From Defluviicoccus sp. (GTDB lineage: Bacteria > Pseudomonadota > Alphaproteobacteria > MPNO01): a stretch of 64,000 nt of DNA. Every line of letters begins with the position of its first letter. Position 1 is the first letter of the stretch. The notes below the pieces were generated by a model. It searched no databases, was not told the DNA's origin, and worked only from the letters and a program-made list of their open reading frames with translations. This document shows, piece after piece, positions 1 to 9,194 of this stretch. A program made the translations under genes and the position numbers. The DNA lies in NCBI GenBank assembly GCA_028820505.1, contig JAPPIT010000102.1, forward strand, positions 23,829 through 87,828. The letters are read 5' to 3'.

Positions 1-526
1 CCGCCGCCGCGTCGCCGTCCTCGTGGAAGAAGCACTCGTTGCCCGGGCAATCGTCCCACAGCCGGGGCGCCCCCTCCTCCGCGGCGTCCGCCGGAGAGAC
101 CACCGCGGGCAGCGGCTCGTAATCGACCGCGATCCGCTCCGCGGCGTCGCGCGCGAGCGCGGCCGTCTCCGCCACCACCATCGCCACATAGTCGCCGACC
201 ACGCGGACCCGGTCGCGCGCCAGGATCGGGCGCGGCGGGCGGTACATATCGCTCCCGTCGCGGCCGAACCGCTTCTGGTCGCAGGGCAGATGACCGAGCC
301 CGTCGGCCTCGCAATCCTCGCCGGTCAGCACGCCGAGCACGCCCGGCACGGCCGCCGCCGCGCGCGCGTCGACGGACCGGATGCGGGCATGCGCATGGGG
401 CGAGCGCAGGATATGGGCATGGGCCTGACCGGGCAGGTTCAGGTCGTCGATATAGCGGCCGAGCCCCCTGAGCAGCCTCGGGTCCTCCAGCCGAGACACC
501 GGCTGCCCGATCGCGAACTCGCCCAT
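1..526 (-). CDS. Xanthine dehydrogenase family protein, molybdopterin-binding (CoxL/XdhB-type) subunit, N-terminal part, truncated by window edge
   Basis: Minus-strand reading MGEFAIGQPVSRLEDPRLLRGLGRYIDDLNLPGQAHAHILRSPHAHARI..., the typical N-terminus of the family; runs off the window start. Confidence 0.88.
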   Translation of the reverse strand, partial: MGEFAIGQPVSRLEDPRLLRGLGRYIDDLNLPGQAHAHILRSPHAHARIRSVDARAAAAVPGVLGVLTGEDCEADGLGHLPCDQKRFGRDGSDMYRPPRPILARDRVRVVGDYVAMVVAETAALARDAAERIAVDYEPLPAVVSPADAAEEGAPRLWDDCPGNECFFHEDGDAAA

Positions 527-669
527 CGCCGCGTTCCTCCATGACCCCCGGCCCGCCGGGCCCGATGGTGTTCAAATCTCCGTGCGCGGGCAAGGACGGG
601 GGTTGCAAGCCCCCCTCCCTGCGCCCATCTGGACCGGGACGACGAACGCCATCCACGGAGGATCACGGG

Positions 670-1305
670 ATGCGGCTCTCACGAATCGCCAAGGGAACGG
701 CCGGCGCGCTGCTGTCGGCTTCGCTGCTCATGGGGGCCGGCGCCGCGGCGTCCGCCGCCACGGCGGTCGCGACCTTCGCCGGCGGCTGCTTCTGGTGCGT
801 CGAGTCCGACTTCGACAAGGTGCCGGGCGTGCTCGAGACCGAATCCGGCTATACCGGCGGCACGGTGGAGAACCCGACCTACGAGGCCGTGACGCAGGGC
901 GGAACCGGGCATTACGAGGCGGTGCGCATCACCTACGACCCGGCCAAGGTGACCTACGACCAGCTGCTCGACGTGTTCTGGCACAGCGTCGACCCGACCG
1001 ACGCCGGCGGGCAGTTCTGCGACCGGGGCGAGAGCTACAGGACCGCGGTGTTCTTCCACTCCCCGGCGCAGAAGCGGGCGGCCATCTCATCGAAGAAGGC
1101 AATCAACGATTCGGGCGCTCTCAAGGGCTCGATCGTCACCCCGGTCCTGATGGCCAAGGCCTTCTACCCGGCCGAGGAATACCACCAGGGCTATTACATG
1201 AAGGACCCGCTGCGCTACCGCTTCTACCGCTTCGGCTGCGGCCGCGACAACCGCCTCCGCGAGGTCTGGGGCAAGGACGCGCTGAGGGGGATCGAGAAGA
1301 AGTAG
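670..1305 (+). CDS. msrA: Peptide-methionine (S)-S-oxide reductase MsrA with N-terminal signal-like segment
   Basis: GCFWC active-site motif, E-S-GYTGG..NPTYE..V..G.TGH motif; hydrophobic N-terminus MRLSRIAKGTAGALLSASLLMGAGAAASA. Confidence 0.93.
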   Translation: MRLSRIAKGTAGALLSASLLMGAGAAASAATAVATFAGGCFWCVESDFDKVPGVLETESGYTGGTVENPTYEAVTQGGTGHYEAVRITYDPAKVTYDQLLDVFWHSVDPTDAGGQFCDRGESYRTAVFFHSPAQKRAAISSKKAINDSGALKGSIVTPVLMAKAFYPAEEYHQGYYMKDPLRYRFYRFGCGRDNRLREVWGKDALRGIEKK

Positions 1306-1317
1306 GGGATCCGCCGG

Positions 1318-1707
1318 TCACAACGCCGCCTCGACATCGGTCAGCGCGAAGTCTTCGCCCTTGAACAGGAGCGGCTCCCCCGTCGTCTCGGCGAGGGCGT
1401 AGGCGAAGCAGTCGCCGAAATTGAGCGCCGCCGGGTGGTTGCCCCTGCCGAACCGCCGCCACGCGCGCCGGGCGGCGGCGAGTTGTTCGGCGGTGACGGG
1501 CACGAGTTCCATTTCCGCCCGTTCCAACTGCCGATCCAGCGCATGGCCGGCAGCCTCGCCACCCCGGCTCTCCGCCACCATGGAGGCTTCCAGTACGTTG
1601 GCGACCGACATCCGGCGGGTGGGCGCGTTCGAGATCGCGGCGGCGTAGCGCTTCGCGTCGGTTTCGTGCAGCAGGATGGCAAGCAGCGCCGAGCTGTCGA
1701 CGATCAC
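1318..1707 (-). CDS. vapC: Type II toxin-antitoxin system VapC family toxin (PIN domain)
   Basis: MIVDSSALLAILLHE...NFGDCFAYALA..T..PLLFKG.DF..TD: PIN-domain acidic residues; 4-nt overlap with upstream VapB-type ORF. Confidence 0.92.
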   Translation of the reverse strand: MIVDSSALLAILLHETDAKRYAAAISNAPTRRMSVANVLEASMVAESRGGEAAGHALDRQLERAEMELVPVTAEQLAAARRAWRRFGRGNHPAALNFGDCFAYALAETTGEPLLFKGEDFALTDVEAAL

Positions 1708-1961
1708 TTGGGCAGTCCGCGCTCGTCGTATAGGAAATCGCCGTGCTCAACGGCCGACGGGCCCGGCTTCAGGTGCGCAGCGCAGCGCTTTCCGATCGCC
1801 ATCAGATCCTCAACCAACGCCTCCTTGTCGCGGGCGCGCTTCTCCCGCTCCAGCCGATCGCGCAACGCGACCGTGATCGCGCCGGTCTTGGTTTCGCCGG
1901 TCAGTTCCGCGAGCTCGGCGGCGAGCCGGCAGGTTTCCTCGTTCTTGATGTTAAGGCTCAT
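1704..1961 (-). CDS. vapB: VapB-family antitoxin
   Basis: MSLNIKNEETCRLAAELAELTGETKTGAITVALRDRLER: RHH VapB/PSK-type antitoxin; ATGA overlap with vapC. Confidence 0.9.
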   Translation of the reverse strand: MSLNIKNEETCRLAAELAELTGETKTGAITVALRDRLEREKRARDKEALVEDLMAIGKRCAAHLKPGPSAVEHGDFLYDERGLPK

Positions 1962-1972
1962 GGCGGTTTCCG

Positions 1973-2003
1973 AGGGTAGACGGGCAAGTATCGTGTCTAC
2001 CCT
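1973..2003. promoter_or_regulatory. Perfect inverted repeat AGGGTAGAC-N13-GTCTACCCT upstream of vapB, candidate VapBC operator
   Basis: Arms at 1973-1981 and 1995-2003 are exact reverse complements; about 12 bp upstream of the vapB start on the minus strand. Confidence 0.6.
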
Positions 2004-2062
2004 ACTGCGCGCCGCCGCGCAATGCCGACGGCGGGTATCGCGTCCCCCGGGCACGTGAAACG

Positions 2063-2449
2063 TCAGGAACCGGGCAGGCGTGCGAGGAAGCGTTCGAGAT
2101 CGACGGCGACGCGGTCGTGGGTGCCCCGGACGAAGACGCGGCCGGCATCCTCCCCCGTCACCTCGAAGCGGCAGCGGCGGCCGTCTATCGCGGCGATGCG
2201 GGCCTCGAGCCTCACCGTCCGGCCGACGGGAACCGGGGCCGTGCGTTCGAGGTCGAGATGGACCCCGACGCTCGCCTCGCCCGGCCCGTACCCCGGCTTC
2301 ATCGCCTCGTCGCAGGCGATCTCGCAGAACAGGGTGAGCCACGGGTCGGAGAGGAACGGGAGGTCGGGATAGCCGTTCCCGGGCCCGGTATGGCGCGGCT
2401 CGACCGCCGCCTCGTAGCATCCGGTCATGCCGACCGAATAGCGGCCCAT
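2063..2449 (-). CDS. Hotdog-fold thioesterase-like protein (FlK-like)
   Basis: 128 aa; pattern resembles fluoroacetyl-CoA thioesterase-like family; adjacent to a second similar ORF. Confidence 0.6.
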   Translation of the reverse strand: MGRYSVGMTGCYEAAVEPRHTGPGNGYPDLPFLSDPWLTLFCEIACDEAMKPGYGPGEASVGVHLDLERTAPVPVGRTVRLEARIAAIDGRRCRFEVTGEDAGRVFVRGTHDRVAVDLERFLARLPGS

Positions 2450-2453
2450 GCGG

Positions 2454-2831
2454 CTACGTTCCGGCCGCTACGAGGAGGGAGGCGCGGTCCCGGGCGGTCC
2501 ACACGACGGTGCCGGCCATCAGCGTTCCGCCGCCGCCGCGCGCCTCCACGGCGAGGCCGATCTCCTGCCCGTCGACCTCCGTCACCCGCGCGGCCGCCAC
2601 GATGCGGGAACCGGGAGCCGCCGCCCTCAGGTGGGCGAGCGTCGTGCGGAGCGGCACCGCCACCTCCCCTTTCGAGAGGGCGGGCGCGATGGCACGCTGC
2701 GCGGCGAGCGCGCAGAAATGCGCCAGCATCGGCGTCGCGACGACGCGCACCCCGTCATTCCCCAGCGCATGCGCGGTATGGCGGTCCTCGACGACGACCT
2801 CGTAGATGCCTTCCGCGCCGGGCTCGATCAT
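2454..2831 (-). CDS. Hotdog-fold thioesterase-like protein (FlK-like)
   Basis: MIEPGAEGIYEVVVEDRHTAHALGNDGVRVVATPMLAHFCALAAQRA...: G-ATP-L...E/A pattern of the family; overlaps MBL gene by 4 nt. Confidence 0.65.
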   Translation of the reverse strand: MIEPGAEGIYEVVVEDRHTAHALGNDGVRVVATPMLAHFCALAAQRAIAPALSKGEVAVPLRTTLAHLRAAAPGSRIVAAARVTEVDGQEIGLAVEARGGGGTLMAGTVVWTARDRASLLVAAGT

Positions 2832-3856
2832 CGATCCGCCCGGCGGTAGCGGATCAGCCCGTCGGGCTCGTCCTCCATGCGGACCAGCGTTCCCTCGGTC
2901 ACCAGGTAGTGCAGGTGGGACAGCGCCTCGCCCATCGCGAAGGCGATCTGATGGTTGTCGAGCTCGCGCTTGAACAGCACCGGGATGAGCTCGAGCGCGG
3001 TCCGGGGCTCGACGCAGAAATCGCGCGCGATGTCGAGCCGCTCGCGGTGATGCTCCTGGAGATAGTCGAGCCGTTCGAGGAGCCCGTAGAATGGCCGGTT
3101 GTGCGAGGGCAGCACGAAGCACTCCCCGGGCAGGTGGCGGAACCGGTCGAAGCTCTCGACGAAATGGCGCAGCGGATCGCCCTCGGGCTCGGAGAACCAG
3201 ACGCTGATATTGGTGGTGATGCGGGGCAGCACCTGGTCGCCGGAGATCAGCACCTCGAGCTCCGGGCAGTAGAGCGAGGCGTGCTCGGGCGAGTGCCCGC
3301 CGCCGACGATGGTCTGCCATTGGCGGCCGCCGATCTCGAACGCGCCATTGTGCCAGATGCGCCGTACCCTGGGCGGCACCGGCGTCGTCCAGCGGCCGAA
3401 ATTGCCGACCCCGGCGCGGTAGGCGTCCACGCTGTGTTCGTCGATCCCGTTCTTGCGGAAGAACTGCATCCAGCCCTCGACGTCGTGGGTGACGTCCTGG
3501 GTCCAGGCGAGGTGGGCCTGCAACCATTCGCCGTAGGTCATCCAGAGCGCGGTGCCGTACTCCTCCTGCAGCCAGCCGGCGAGGCCGAGATGGTCGGGGT
3601 GGAAGTGGGTGACGATGGCGCGCTTGAGGGGGCGGTCGCCGAACCGCTTGAGCACGTCGACCCAGTGCGCCTTCACGTCGTCGCCGTTCCAGCCCGTGTC
3701 GACGACCGTCCAGCCGTCGCCGTCCTCGATCAGATAGAGGTTGATGTGGTCGAGCGCGAAGGGGAGCGGCATCTTGAGCCAGTAAATGCCGGGCGCGACC
3801 TCCAGGGTCTCGCCGTATTCGAGGTCTTCGTGGGGGTAACGCGGCTCGCTCGGCAT
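2828..3856 (-). CDS. MBL-fold metallo-hydrolase
   Basis: THFHPDHLGLAGWL motif, DTG, GHSPEHASLY, GDQVLPRI. Confidence 0.9.
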   Translation of the reverse strand: MPSEPRYPHEDLEYGETLEVAPGIYWLKMPLPFALDHINLYLIEDGDGWTVVDTGWNGDDVKAHWVDVLKRFGDRPLKRAIVTHFHPDHLGLAGWLQEEYGTALWMTYGEWLQAHLAWTQDVTHDVEGWMQFFRKNGIDEHSVDAYRAGVGNFGRWTTPVPPRVRRIWHNGAFEIGGRQWQTIVGGGHSPEHASLYCPELEVLISGDQVLPRITTNISVWFSEPEGDPLRHFVESFDRFRHLPGECFVLPSHNRPFYGLLERLDYLQEHHRERLDIARDFCVEPRTALELIPVLFKRELDNHQIAFAMGEALSHLHYLVTEGTLVRMEDEPDGLIRYRRADR

Positions 3857-4103
3857 GTCGTCCTGCTCCGAAGTCCGGGGGCTGCCGGCGCGGGAATGCC
3901 CCGGCGGGCCGGGCGCTCCGTCCGCATGCGGAAGCCGGTGCATTCGGGGATTCGGCAGCGCGCGGAACCTAGCAGCGGCGCGGTCGGACGGCAACCGCGC
4001 TTCTTGCCGCGTCGAGACCGGTTCACCTAGACTTGCCGCACGGCGCGAAGGAGCGCGTCGCCGGCGTTCCGGACCGGCGCCGATACCGAGCGAGGTTGAC
4101 GAT

Positions 4104-5318
4104 ATGGACACGATCGAACGGGGCACCGCGCGGACCGAACTCGCCGAGCTCAAGCGAACCGCCGGCACGCGCGACGTCCTCGCCCGCGCCGCGCGCCAGG
4201 CGAGGGAGCGCAATTTCGACGACTATCTGATCGTCGACGTGGACGCCCATCATTTCGAGAACCAATCCTGGTCGGAGATCGTCGAATACGTCCCCGACCC
4301 GGTGATCCGCGAAATCGCGTCCAGCTTCCGCGTCGGGCCGAACGCGAGCGAAATCGGCCCCGGGATCATGCAGGTCAGCAGCTGGCCGGCCAACCAGAGC
4401 GTGGGCGGCCGCATTCCGCACGAACCCGGCATCCTCGAACCCGGCGAGCCCGGGGTCCAGCGCGACGTCAGCCTGGTCCGGCGCGCGATCGAGAGCTTCG
4501 GCATCGACTACCAGGTGATCTTCCCGACGCCGATGCTGGCGCTCGGCCTGCATCCCGAGATCGAGGTCGAGATCGCGCTCTCGCGCGGCTACAACCGGTG
4601 GGTGACGGAACGGATCCTGTCGGCCGACGACCGGATCAAGTCGATGCTGTACCTCCCCTTCAACGACCCTCCGGCCTGCGAGGAGATCGTCGAGCGCTAC
4701 GGCGGGACCCAGGGCGTGGTCGGCTTCATGGTGACCTCGGTGCGCTACAAGCCGGTGCACCACAACGCCTATATGCGGCTCTACCGGATGATCGAGGAGC
4801 GCGGGCTCACGCTCGGCTTCCACGCCGGGCCGAACTGGGGCGGCGACGGCTATGTCCGCCAGCTCAACCGCTTCCTCACCATGCACGCGATCTCGTTCTC
4901 GCTGTGCAACATGGTTCATCTCGCCAACTGGGTGATGAACGGTTTGCCGGAGCGCTTCCCGGACCTCCCGGTGGTATGGATCGAGAGCGGCATCGCGTGG
5001 CTCGCCTTCATGATGCCCCGGCTCGACAACGAGTACCTGATGCGCTCGTCCGAGGCGCCCGCGCTGAAACGCCTGCCGAGCGAATATATCGGGGAGATGT
5101 ACTACACCTCGCAGCCGCTGGAGCGCACCAACCTCAAGCTGCTGGAGGCGACCTGCGACGCGTTCAACGCGCCCACGCAGATGATGTACTCGTCCGACTG
5201 GCCGCACTGGGACTTCGACGCGCCGAGCGTGATCTTCGACCTGCCCTTCTTCGACGAGCAGGCCAAGCGCAACATCCTCGGCCTCACCGCCAAGCGCGTG
5301 TTCCGTATCGAGGACTAG
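4104..5318 (+). CDS. Amidohydrolase family protein (ACMSD/LigW-like, amidohydrolase 2)
   Basis: DVDAHHFEN N-terminal metal motif, FHAGPNWGG, C-terminal MMYSSDWPHWDFD. Confidence 0.88.
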   Translation: MDTIERGTARTELAELKRTAGTRDVLARAARQARERNFDDYLIVDVDAHHFENQSWSEIVEYVPDPVIREIASSFRVGPNASEIGPGIMQVSSWPANQSVGGRIPHEPGILEPGEPGVQRDVSLVRRAIESFGIDYQVIFPTPMLALGLHPEIEVEIALSRGYNRWVTERILSADDRIKSMLYLPFNDPPACEEIVERYGGTQGVVGFMVTSVRYKPVHHNAYMRLYRMIEERGLTLGFHAGPNWGGDGYVRQLNRFLTMHAISFSLCNMVHLANWVMNGLPERFPDLPVVWIESGIAWLAFMMPRLDNEYLMRSSEAPALKRLPSEYIGEMYYTSQPLERTNLKLLEATCDAFNAPTQMMYSSDWPHWDFDAPSVIFDLPFFDEQAKRNILGLTAKRVFRIED

Positions 5319-5327
5319 GCTTCGGCC

Positions 5328-6542
5328 GTGGACGACAGGGCGCTTGCCGACGGGTTCGAGATCGCGCGCCTGACGCGGGATTTCCTCGACGATCCCTTCC
5401 CCACCTACCATGCGCTCAGGCGCCACGCGCCGGTAAAGCGGATGGCGGACGGCTCGGTATTCCTCACGCGCTATGCCGACGTCGACGAGGTCTATCACGA
5501 CCCGGAGCGGTATTCGTCGGACAAGACGGTCGATTTCCGGCCCGCGATGGGGGACACCCCGCTCTACGAGCACCACACGACGAGCCTGGTGTTCAACGAC
5601 GCGCCCTACCACACGCGCGTGCGGAAACGGCTGATGCCCGCCTTCACCCCGCGCGCGCTCAGGGCGCTGCAGCCCCGCGTCGAAGCGGTGGTCGACGAGA
5701 TGCTGGATTCCATCGCGGAAAAGGGGTCCTGCGACCTGATCCGCGACCTCGCCTCGGCGCTGCCGGTCGAGCTGATCGGCGACATGCTCGGCATCCCGCG
5801 CCCCGAGCGAGCGCCGCTCCGGGCCTGGTCGCTGGCGATCCTGAGCGGCCTCGAACCGCGGCCGACGGCGGACCAGGTGGCGCGCGGCTCGGACGCGGTC
5901 GAGGAGTTCAAGGACTACCTGAGGACCCTGGTCGCGCGCCGCCTGCGGGATGCGGGCGACGACGACGCCGAAGTCCTGTCGAAGCTGATCGGCCCCGACG
6001 AGGCGGGCGAGGCGCTGAGCGAGCTCGAGCTGCTGCACAACTGCATCTTCCTCTTGAACGCGGGCCACGAGACGACGACCAACCTGATCGGCAACGGGGT
6101 CGAGGCGCTGATCCGCTTCCCCGACCAGATGCGGCGGCTGCGCGACGACCCTAGCCTGATCGGCACCGCGGTCGAGGAGTTCCTGCGCTACGAGAGCTCC
6201 AACCAGATCGGCAACCGGCGGCTCAGGGTCGACGCGGCGTTGGGCGGCGAAATGCTCGCGGCCGGGACCTACATCCACATGTCGATCGGCGCCGCCAACC
6301 GCGATCCGGCGGAGTTCCCCGACCCCGACCGGCTCGACATCGCGCGCACGCCCAACCGCCACCTCGCCTTCGGCGCCGGGGTGCACGCCTGCGCCGGCAT
6401 GTCGCTCGCCCGGATGGAGGGCAAGGTGGCCGTCGGCAAGCTGGTCGCCCGGTTCCGCAACATCGAACTCGCGGGCACGCCGGAACGCGGCGGCCGCGCC
6501 CGCTTCCGCGGCTTCAACAGCCTGCCGCTTTCGGTACGGTAG
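5328..6542 (+). CDS. Cytochrome P450
   Basis: AGHETTTNLIGNG I-helix motif, EFLRYES ExxR, heme loop FGAGVHACAGMSLAR. Confidence 0.96.
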   Translation: MDDRALADGFEIARLTRDFLDDPFPTYHALRRHAPVKRMADGSVFLTRYADVDEVYHDPERYSSDKTVDFRPAMGDTPLYEHHTTSLVFNDAPYHTRVRKRLMPAFTPRALRALQPRVEAVVDEMLDSIAEKGSCDLIRDLASALPVELIGDMLGIPRPERAPLRAWSLAILSGLEPRPTADQVARGSDAVEEFKDYLRTLVARRLRDAGDDDAEVLSKLIGPDEAGEALSELELLHNCIFLLNAGHETTTNLIGNGVEALIRFPDQMRRLRDDPSLIGTAVEEFLRYESSNQIGNRRLRVDAALGGEMLAAGTYIHMSIGAANRDPAEFPDPDRLDIARTPNRHLAFGAGVHACAGMSLARMEGKVAVGKLVARFRNIELAGTPERGGRARFRGFNSLPLSVR

Positions 6543-6556
6543 GGGGGTGACGAGAG

Positions 6557-6736
6557 TCAGACGATGCCAGGCTCCGGTGGGTCGTCTTTGAGCAACATTG
6601 CGAAGACTTCGCGGAGGTTGGCGTTGAGCTCGTCGAGCGTCTCGCCCTGGCTGTGAGCACCGGGAAAGCCTGGAACGTAACCGACGTAGAGGCCTGTATC
6701 GGGGCAAAGTTCTACGACTGCGGTATAAGTGTGCAT
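6557..6736 (-). CDS. HicB-family antitoxin-like small protein (orphan)
   Basis: Manual minus-strand translation MHTYTAVVELCPDTGLYVGYVPGFPGAHSQGETLDELNANLREVFAMLLKDDPPEPGIV*: canonical HicB N-terminal fold (YVP..PG..SQG.T..E...N..E). Below the ORF-track size cutoff. Confidence 0.85.
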   Translation of the reverse strand: MHTYTAVVELCPDTGLYVGYVPGFPGAHSQGETLDELNANLREVFAMLLKDDPPEPGIV

Positions 6737-6878
6737 CGAGGCGACAATCCGATTTTGACTTGCGACCAGTTTAGCCGCGACCGCAGACTGTCGGAAGCAG
6801 GATTGCGCGTGCGGCGGGAAAGGTCGAAACGCTTGCTGCTTTCGCTACGATAGGACCGGACCTAACGGAGACAGGACC

Positions 6879-9194
6879 ATGCCTGACGGCGCGCGGACCG
6901 CGTTCGGGGCCAGCCATTGGGGCGCGTTCACCGCGGAGGCGGTCGACGGAAGGCTGGTTGGGGTCAAGCCGTTCGGGAAGGACCCGCACCCGGCGCCGTT
7001 CATCGAGGCGCTGCCGGGCGCGGTTCACGCCGAATGCCGAGTCGCGCGGCCTTCCGTCCGCAAGTCGTGGCTGGACGGGGGGCCGGGGACGAACACGGAA
7101 CTGCGGGGCGCCGAGCCGTTCGTCGAGGTGGAATGGGACCGCGCGCTCGACCTCGTCGCGGGCGAGCTGGAGCGGGTCAAGGCGCAATACGGGAACGAGG
7201 CGATCTACGGCAGCTCGGGCTGGGGCAGCGCCGGCGGGTTTCACGACGCGCGCGGACAGCTCAACCGCTTCCTCAACCTCAATGGCGGCTTCGTCGACCA
7301 GGTCACCAACTACAGCTTCGGCGCGGCAAGCGTCATCGTGCCCCGGATCGTCGGCTCGATGAGCCCGGTGGTCGGACCGGTCAACAGCTGGCCGGTCATC
7401 GTCGAGCATACCGACCTTATGGTCGCGTTCGGCGGCATGCCGCCCAAGAACGCCAACGTCAACCAGGGCGGCGTCGGCGTGCACGAGGCGGCGGACTGGC
7501 ACCGCCGCGCCGTCGAATCGGGGACGGCGTTCGTCTGCGTCGGCCCGATCCGCGACGACGCCGGGGACGAGGTGGCGGCGGAGTGGCATTCGATCCGGCC
7601 CAATACCGATCTCGCGGTGATGCTCGGGCTCGCGCACACAATGCTGGCGGAGGGGTTGCACGACACGGAATTCCTCGGGCGCTGCTGCACCGGGTTCGAC
7701 CGGCTCGCCGCCTATCTCCTCGGCGAGAGCGACGGGATGGCCAAGGACGCCGAATGGGCCTCCGGCATTTCCGAAATGCCCGCCGAATCCATCCGCGGCC
7801 TGGCCCGCCGGATGGCCGCGTCGCGTACGCTGATCGCGGTGAGCTGGTCGGTGCAGCGGGCCGACCGCGGGGAGCAGCCCTACTGGATGACGATCGCGCT
7901 CGCCGCCATGCTGGGCCAGATCGGCCTTCCCGGCGGCGGTTTCGGGTTCGGCTACGGCGCCATGCACGGGATCGGCGCGGCGACCCGGCAGGTCGCGCCG
8001 CCCAAGATCCCGGTCGGCAGGAACGCGGTCGACCGCTGGATCCCGGTGGCGCGGCTGGCGGACATGCTGCTCGGCCCCGGCGCGCCCTACAGCTTCAACG
8101 GCGAGGACCGGACCTACCCGGACATCAGGCTGATCTACTGGTGCGGCGGAAATCCGTTCCACAAGCAGCAGGACCTCAACAATCTGCTCCGGGGCTGGGC
8201 GAAGCCGGAGACGATCGTCATCCACGAGCCTTGGTGGACGCCGGCGGCGAAGCGCGCCGACATCGTGCTTCCCTGCACCACGACGCTGGAGCGCAACGAC
8301 ATCGCGGCATCCAATTTCGACCGTTTCGTCTTCGCCAACCAGCAGGCGATCGAACCCGTCGGCGAGGCCCGCAGCGAATACGACATCTACACCGGGCTCG
8401 CCGGCCGGCTGGGCTTCGCCGAGGCCTTCACGGAGGGCCGAAGCGAGATGGAGTGGCTCCGCCACCTCTACGACGTCTACCGCCAGCGGGTCGCGAAGGA
8501 CGGGATCGAGATGCCGGGTTTCGACACGTTCTGGGAGGCGGGCCATTTCGAGCTTCCCCGGCCCGACGTTCCGCCCATCCCCTTCGCCGATTTCCGCGAG
8601 GACCCGGAGAGCGCAGCGCTCAAGACCCCGTCCGGGAAGATCGAGATCTATTCGGAGACCATCGCGGGGTTCGGCTACGCGGACGTTCCGGGCCATCCCA
8701 CCTGGATGGAGCCGGTGGAATGGCTCGGCGGCGACAAGGCGGCGCGCTTCCCGCTCCACATGGTCTCGAACCAGCCGCGGGCGCGCCTGCACAGCCAGCT
8801 GGACTGCGGCCCGGTAAGCCGGGGCGCCAAGGTCGCGGGACGCGAGGCGATGCGCATGAACCCCGGGGACGCCGCCGCCCGGGGCATCGCGGACGGGGAT
8901 GTCGTGCGGGTGTTCAACGACCGCGGCGCCTGCCTCGCCGGCGCCGTCGTCAGCGACGCGATCCGCCCGGGCGTGGTCGAGCTCGCGACCGGCGCATGGT
9001 TCGATCCGGTGGATCCAGCGACGCCGGGCAGCCTGGAGAAGCACGGCAATCCCAACGTGCTCACCGTCGACAAGCCGACCTCGACGCTCACCCAGTGCTG
9101 CGCGGCTCAGACCGCGCTGGTCGAGGTCGAACGCTATGACGAGGAGCCCCCCGGGATCACCGCGTTCGCCCCGCCGGCCTTCGTCGAAGCGTGA
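6879..9194 (+). CDS. Molybdopterin-dependent oxidoreductase, BisC/TorA/DorA-like (DMSO reductase family)
   Basis: 771 aa; GSSGWGSAGGFHDARGQLNRFLNLNGGF, NYSFGAASVI (Ser ligand region), YWCGGNPFHKQQDLN, HEPWWTPAAKRADIVLP. Confidence 0.9.
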   Translation: MPDGARTAFGASHWGAFTAEAVDGRLVGVKPFGKDPHPAPFIEALPGAVHAECRVARPSVRKSWLDGGPGTNTELRGAEPFVEVEWDRALDLVAGELERVKAQYGNEAIYGSSGWGSAGGFHDARGQLNRFLNLNGGFVDQVTNYSFGAASVIVPRIVGSMSPVVGPVNSWPVIVEHTDLMVAFGGMPPKNANVNQGGVGVHEAADWHRRAVESGTAFVCVGPIRDDAGDEVAAEWHSIRPNTDLAVMLGLAHTMLAEGLHDTEFLGRCCTGFDRLAAYLLGESDGMAKDAEWASGISEMPAESIRGLARRMAASRTLIAVSWSVQRADRGEQPYWMTIALAAMLGQIGLPGGGFGFGYGAMHGIGAATRQVAPPKIPVGRNAVDRWIPVARLADMLLGPGAPYSFNGEDRTYPDIRLIYWCGGNPFHKQQDLNNLLRGWAKPETIVIHEPWWTPAAKRADIVLPCTTTLERNDIAASNFDRFVFANQQAIEPVGEARSEYDIYTGLAGRLGFAEAFTEGRSEMEWLRHLYDVYRQRVAKDGIEMPGFDTFWEAGHFELPRPDVPPIPFADFREDPESAALKTPSGKIEIYSETIAGFGYADVPGHPTWMEPVEWLGGDKAARFPLHMVSNQPRARLHSQLDCGPVSRGAKVAGREAMRMNPGDAAARGIADGDVVRVFNDRGACLAGAVVSDAIRPGVVELATGAWFDPVDPATPGSLEKHGNPNVLTVDKPTSTLTQCCAAQTALVEVERYDEEPPGITAFAPPAFVEA

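Noticed and set aside
2117-4030. 637-aa plus-strand ORF
   Set aside because: Antisense to the MBL/thioesterase genes that carry clear motifs.
4023-6707. 894-aa minus-strand ORF
   Set aside because: Antisense to the amidohydrolase and P450, which have clear motifs; no recognisable domain in the minus frame.
6737-6878. Hidden hicA next to the small HicB gene
   Set aside because: The minus-strand frame upstream gives ...KAASVSTFPAARAILLPTVCGRG*, which is not HicA-like, and the space is too short.
6771-9044. 757-aa minus-strand ORF
   Set aside because: Shadow ORF opposite the BisC-like gene.
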